Below, one piece after another: positions 63,107 through 64,000 of a DNA stretch of 64,000 nt (positions are counted from its first letter, which is position 1; every line of letters starts with the position of its first letter). The DNA comes from Sphingomonas sp. NFR04 (GTDB lineage Bacteria; Pseudomonadota; Alphaproteobacteria; Sphingomonadales; Sphingomonadaceae). The notes below the pieces were generated by a model, which had not been told where the DNA came from, searched no databases, and saw only the letters and a list, made by a program, of their open reading frames with translations. The translations under genes and the position numbers were made by a program. The stretch covers positions 1,116,001 to 1,180,000 of the forward strand of contig NZ_FORV01000001.1 of the NCBI RefSeq assembly GCF_900114095.1, given 5' to 3'.

Positions 63107-63800
63107 AGCTGGCTCCATTGGCGTCGAGCACCGCGCCGGTCATCGAGGGGGGCGCATCGAGCGCGCAGAATTTGGCGATGGCGGCGATTTCCTCCGGGCT
63201 GGCGACGCGGCCGAGCGGGATGTCGGCCAGCAGCTTGTCGCCGCCGCGGCTCGCCAGATAGTCCTCGGCCATGCCGGTCATGGTGAAGCCGGGACAGATC
63301 GCGAAGGCGAGGATGCCCTCGCCCGCATAGCCACGCGCGATCGACTTGGTCATGCCGACCATGCCCGCCTTGGAGGCGGCATAATGCCAGTGCGCCGGGC
63401 TGTCGCCGCGATAGGCGGCACGGCTGGCGACGTTGACGATCCGGCCGCCGCTCTTGCGTTCCTGCCAGTGGCGCACCGCCAGCCGGCAGAGCTCGGCCGA
63501 GGCGGTGAGGTTGACGCGCATCGTGCGCTCCCAGCCTTCGACCCAGTCGTCATGTTCGGCGTCGAGCGGATTGGCTTCGAAGATGCCGGCATTGTTGATC
63601 ACCACGTCGATCCGGCCGTCGAGCGCGTCGAGCGCCTGCTGCCAGAGCTGCTGGGGTGCCGCGGGATCGGTGAAGTCGGCGGGGATGCCGCTGCGGGTAC
63701 CCTGGCCGACCAGCGTCACGCGCACGTCGTTGCCGAGCAGCGAGGCCGTCGCCGCGCCGATGCCCCGGCTGCTGCCGGTGAGGAGGATATGGGTCTTCAT
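63096..63800 (-). CDS. Short-chain dehydrogenase/reductase
   Basis: A 234-residue classical SDR oxidoreductase. It has the cofactor loop TGSSRGIGAATAS, NNAG, the catalytic Ser in VASRAA and YxxxK in HYAASKAGMVG. There is no Asp at the end of strand 2 that fixes NAD over NADP, so cofactor use is unclear. The substrate is unknown. I chose the ATG at 63800. It overlaps prmA by 11 bases and lies downstream of the DUF2490 gene by 51 bases on the same strand. Confidence 0.88.
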   Translation of the reverse strand: MKTHILLTGSSRGIGAATASLLGNDVRVTLVGQGTRSGIPADFTDPAAPQQLWQQALDALDGRIDVVINNAGIFEANPLDAEHDDWVEGWERTMRVNLTASAELCRLAVRHWQERKSGGRIVNVASRAAYRGDSPAHWHYAASKAGMVGMTKSIARGYAGEGILAFAICPGFTMTGMAEDYLASRGGDKLLADIPLGRVASPEEIAAIAKFCALDAPPSMTGAVLDANGASYVR

Positions 63801-63851
63801 GGGGCAAGCCCTAGCGCGGGCGCGGTGGCGCGTCACCCCGGCACGGCGGGC

Positions 63852-64000
63852 TCAGTCGTGCAGCACCGCCACGCCCAGCGCGCCCAGGTTTACCGTCAGC
63901 TGCACGCTCAGCGCATGGTCCATCTGCGGCCGCGCGCCGTTTCGCCCGAAGCGATACTGGTTGAGATAGCCGATATCCGCATTCAGCGCCTTGCCCAGCG
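63852..64000 (-). CDS. DUF2490 family protein, C-terminal end only
   Basis: The last 48 codons of a minus-strand gene enter the window. They read ADIGYLNQYRFGRNGARPQM followed by DHALSVQLTVNLG, the C-terminus typical of DUF2490 proteins, which are predicted outer-membrane beta-barrel-like proteins ending in alternating hydrophobic residues. The N-terminus lies beyond position 64000. Its function is unknown. Confidence 0.7.
   Translation of the reverse strand, partial: LGKALNADIGYLNQYRFGRNGARPQMDHALSVQLTVNLGALGVAVLHD

Overview
The window is chromosomal DNA from a high-GC alphaproteobacterium, most likely of the order Sphingomonadales (Sphingomonas or a close relative). This placement is an inference. 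It rests on the F0 ATP-synthase cluster with separate b and b' subunits headed by AtpI, the hisB-hisH-hisA-hisF-hisE-HIT gene order, an alphaproteobacterial-type SspB, several DUF families common in sphingomonads (DUF418, DUF1203, DUF2490, DUF3857, DUF3147), very GC-rich third codon positions, and dense families of palindromic intergenic repeats. About 74 protein genes are supported. I found no rRNA, tRNA, CRISPR array, transposase, integrase or prophage gene.

Layout. 0-3.4 kb: truncated dnaK, dnaJ and a spermidine-synthase-like protein. 3.4-5.1 kb: a low-GC patch with a secreted cupin and an orphan barstar, then a PRC-barrel protein. 5.2-7.1 kb: a translationally coupled FemAB/GNAT-type acyltransferase and polysaccharide deacetylase. 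7.2-15.4 kb: a DUF3857/transglutaminase/TPR protein, uvrC and a large autotransporter. 15.7-18.3 kb: the F0 operon atpI-atpB-atpE-atpF'-atpF plus one small membrane protein. 18.6-20.0 kb: radC and sspB, convergent. 20.1-25.5 kb: the histidine cluster, which carries a YciI-like gene, two repeat elements and a divergent two-gene insert, and ends with a HIT protein. 25.7-32.8 kb: an APC amino-acid transporter, adenosine kinase, a lipoprotein, quinone oxidoreductase, an SLC13/RCK permease and a DUF1203 protein. 32.9-38.5 kb: a DbpA-type RNA helicase, then the minus-strand genes trmJ, nrdR, glyA and rpiB, and a hendecad-repeat lipoprotein. 38.6-43.1 kb: a NatAB-like ABC exporter, queG, a small secreted protein and rpsD. 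43.2-50.5 kb: an M28 peptidase, the agmatine-to-putrescine genes aguA-DUF3147-aguB, a DUF418 protein and a 7TM-GGDEF cyclase. 50.6-57.7 kb: acyl-CoA ligase, succinate-semialdehyde-type dehydrogenase, an S9 peptidase, xseB, ispA and coaD. 57.8-64 kb: an exported cyclophilin, queA, an EF-hand protein, a zinc-type CDF exporter with an overlapping HAD phosphatase, prmA, an SDR, and the end of a DUF2490 protein.

Most genes are housekeeping. Functional groupings include protein folding (dnaKJ, exported cyclophilin), histidine synthesis, queuosine synthesis (queG, queA), RNA and ribosome modification (trmJ, prmA, DbpA-type helicase, rpsD), one-carbon and pentose metabolism (glyA, rpiB), polyamine formation from agmatine, isoprenoid and CoA synthesis, and envelope functions. 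Many gene pairs overlap by 1-14 bases (hisB/YciI/hisH, atpI/atpB, nrdR/trmJ, rpiB/glyA, natA/natB, aguA/DUF3147, deacetylase/GNAT), which indicates translational coupling.

The most unusual content is non-coding. Six copies of a composite ~97-bp two-hairpin element (REPIN-like, with a core of the dRS3 form ATTCCC-N8-GGGAAT) are scattered through the window. Other families of nested hairpins show paired, structure-preserving base changes. A 223-bp inverted-repeat element sits between hisA and hisF. The best protein-level leads are an orphan barstar in a low-GC patch, an unassigned autotransporter passenger with a lone cysteine pair, a lipoprotein made of five exact 11-residue repeats, and small uncharacterised genes fixed inside core operons. 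I did not find a clear undescribed defence or mobile system.
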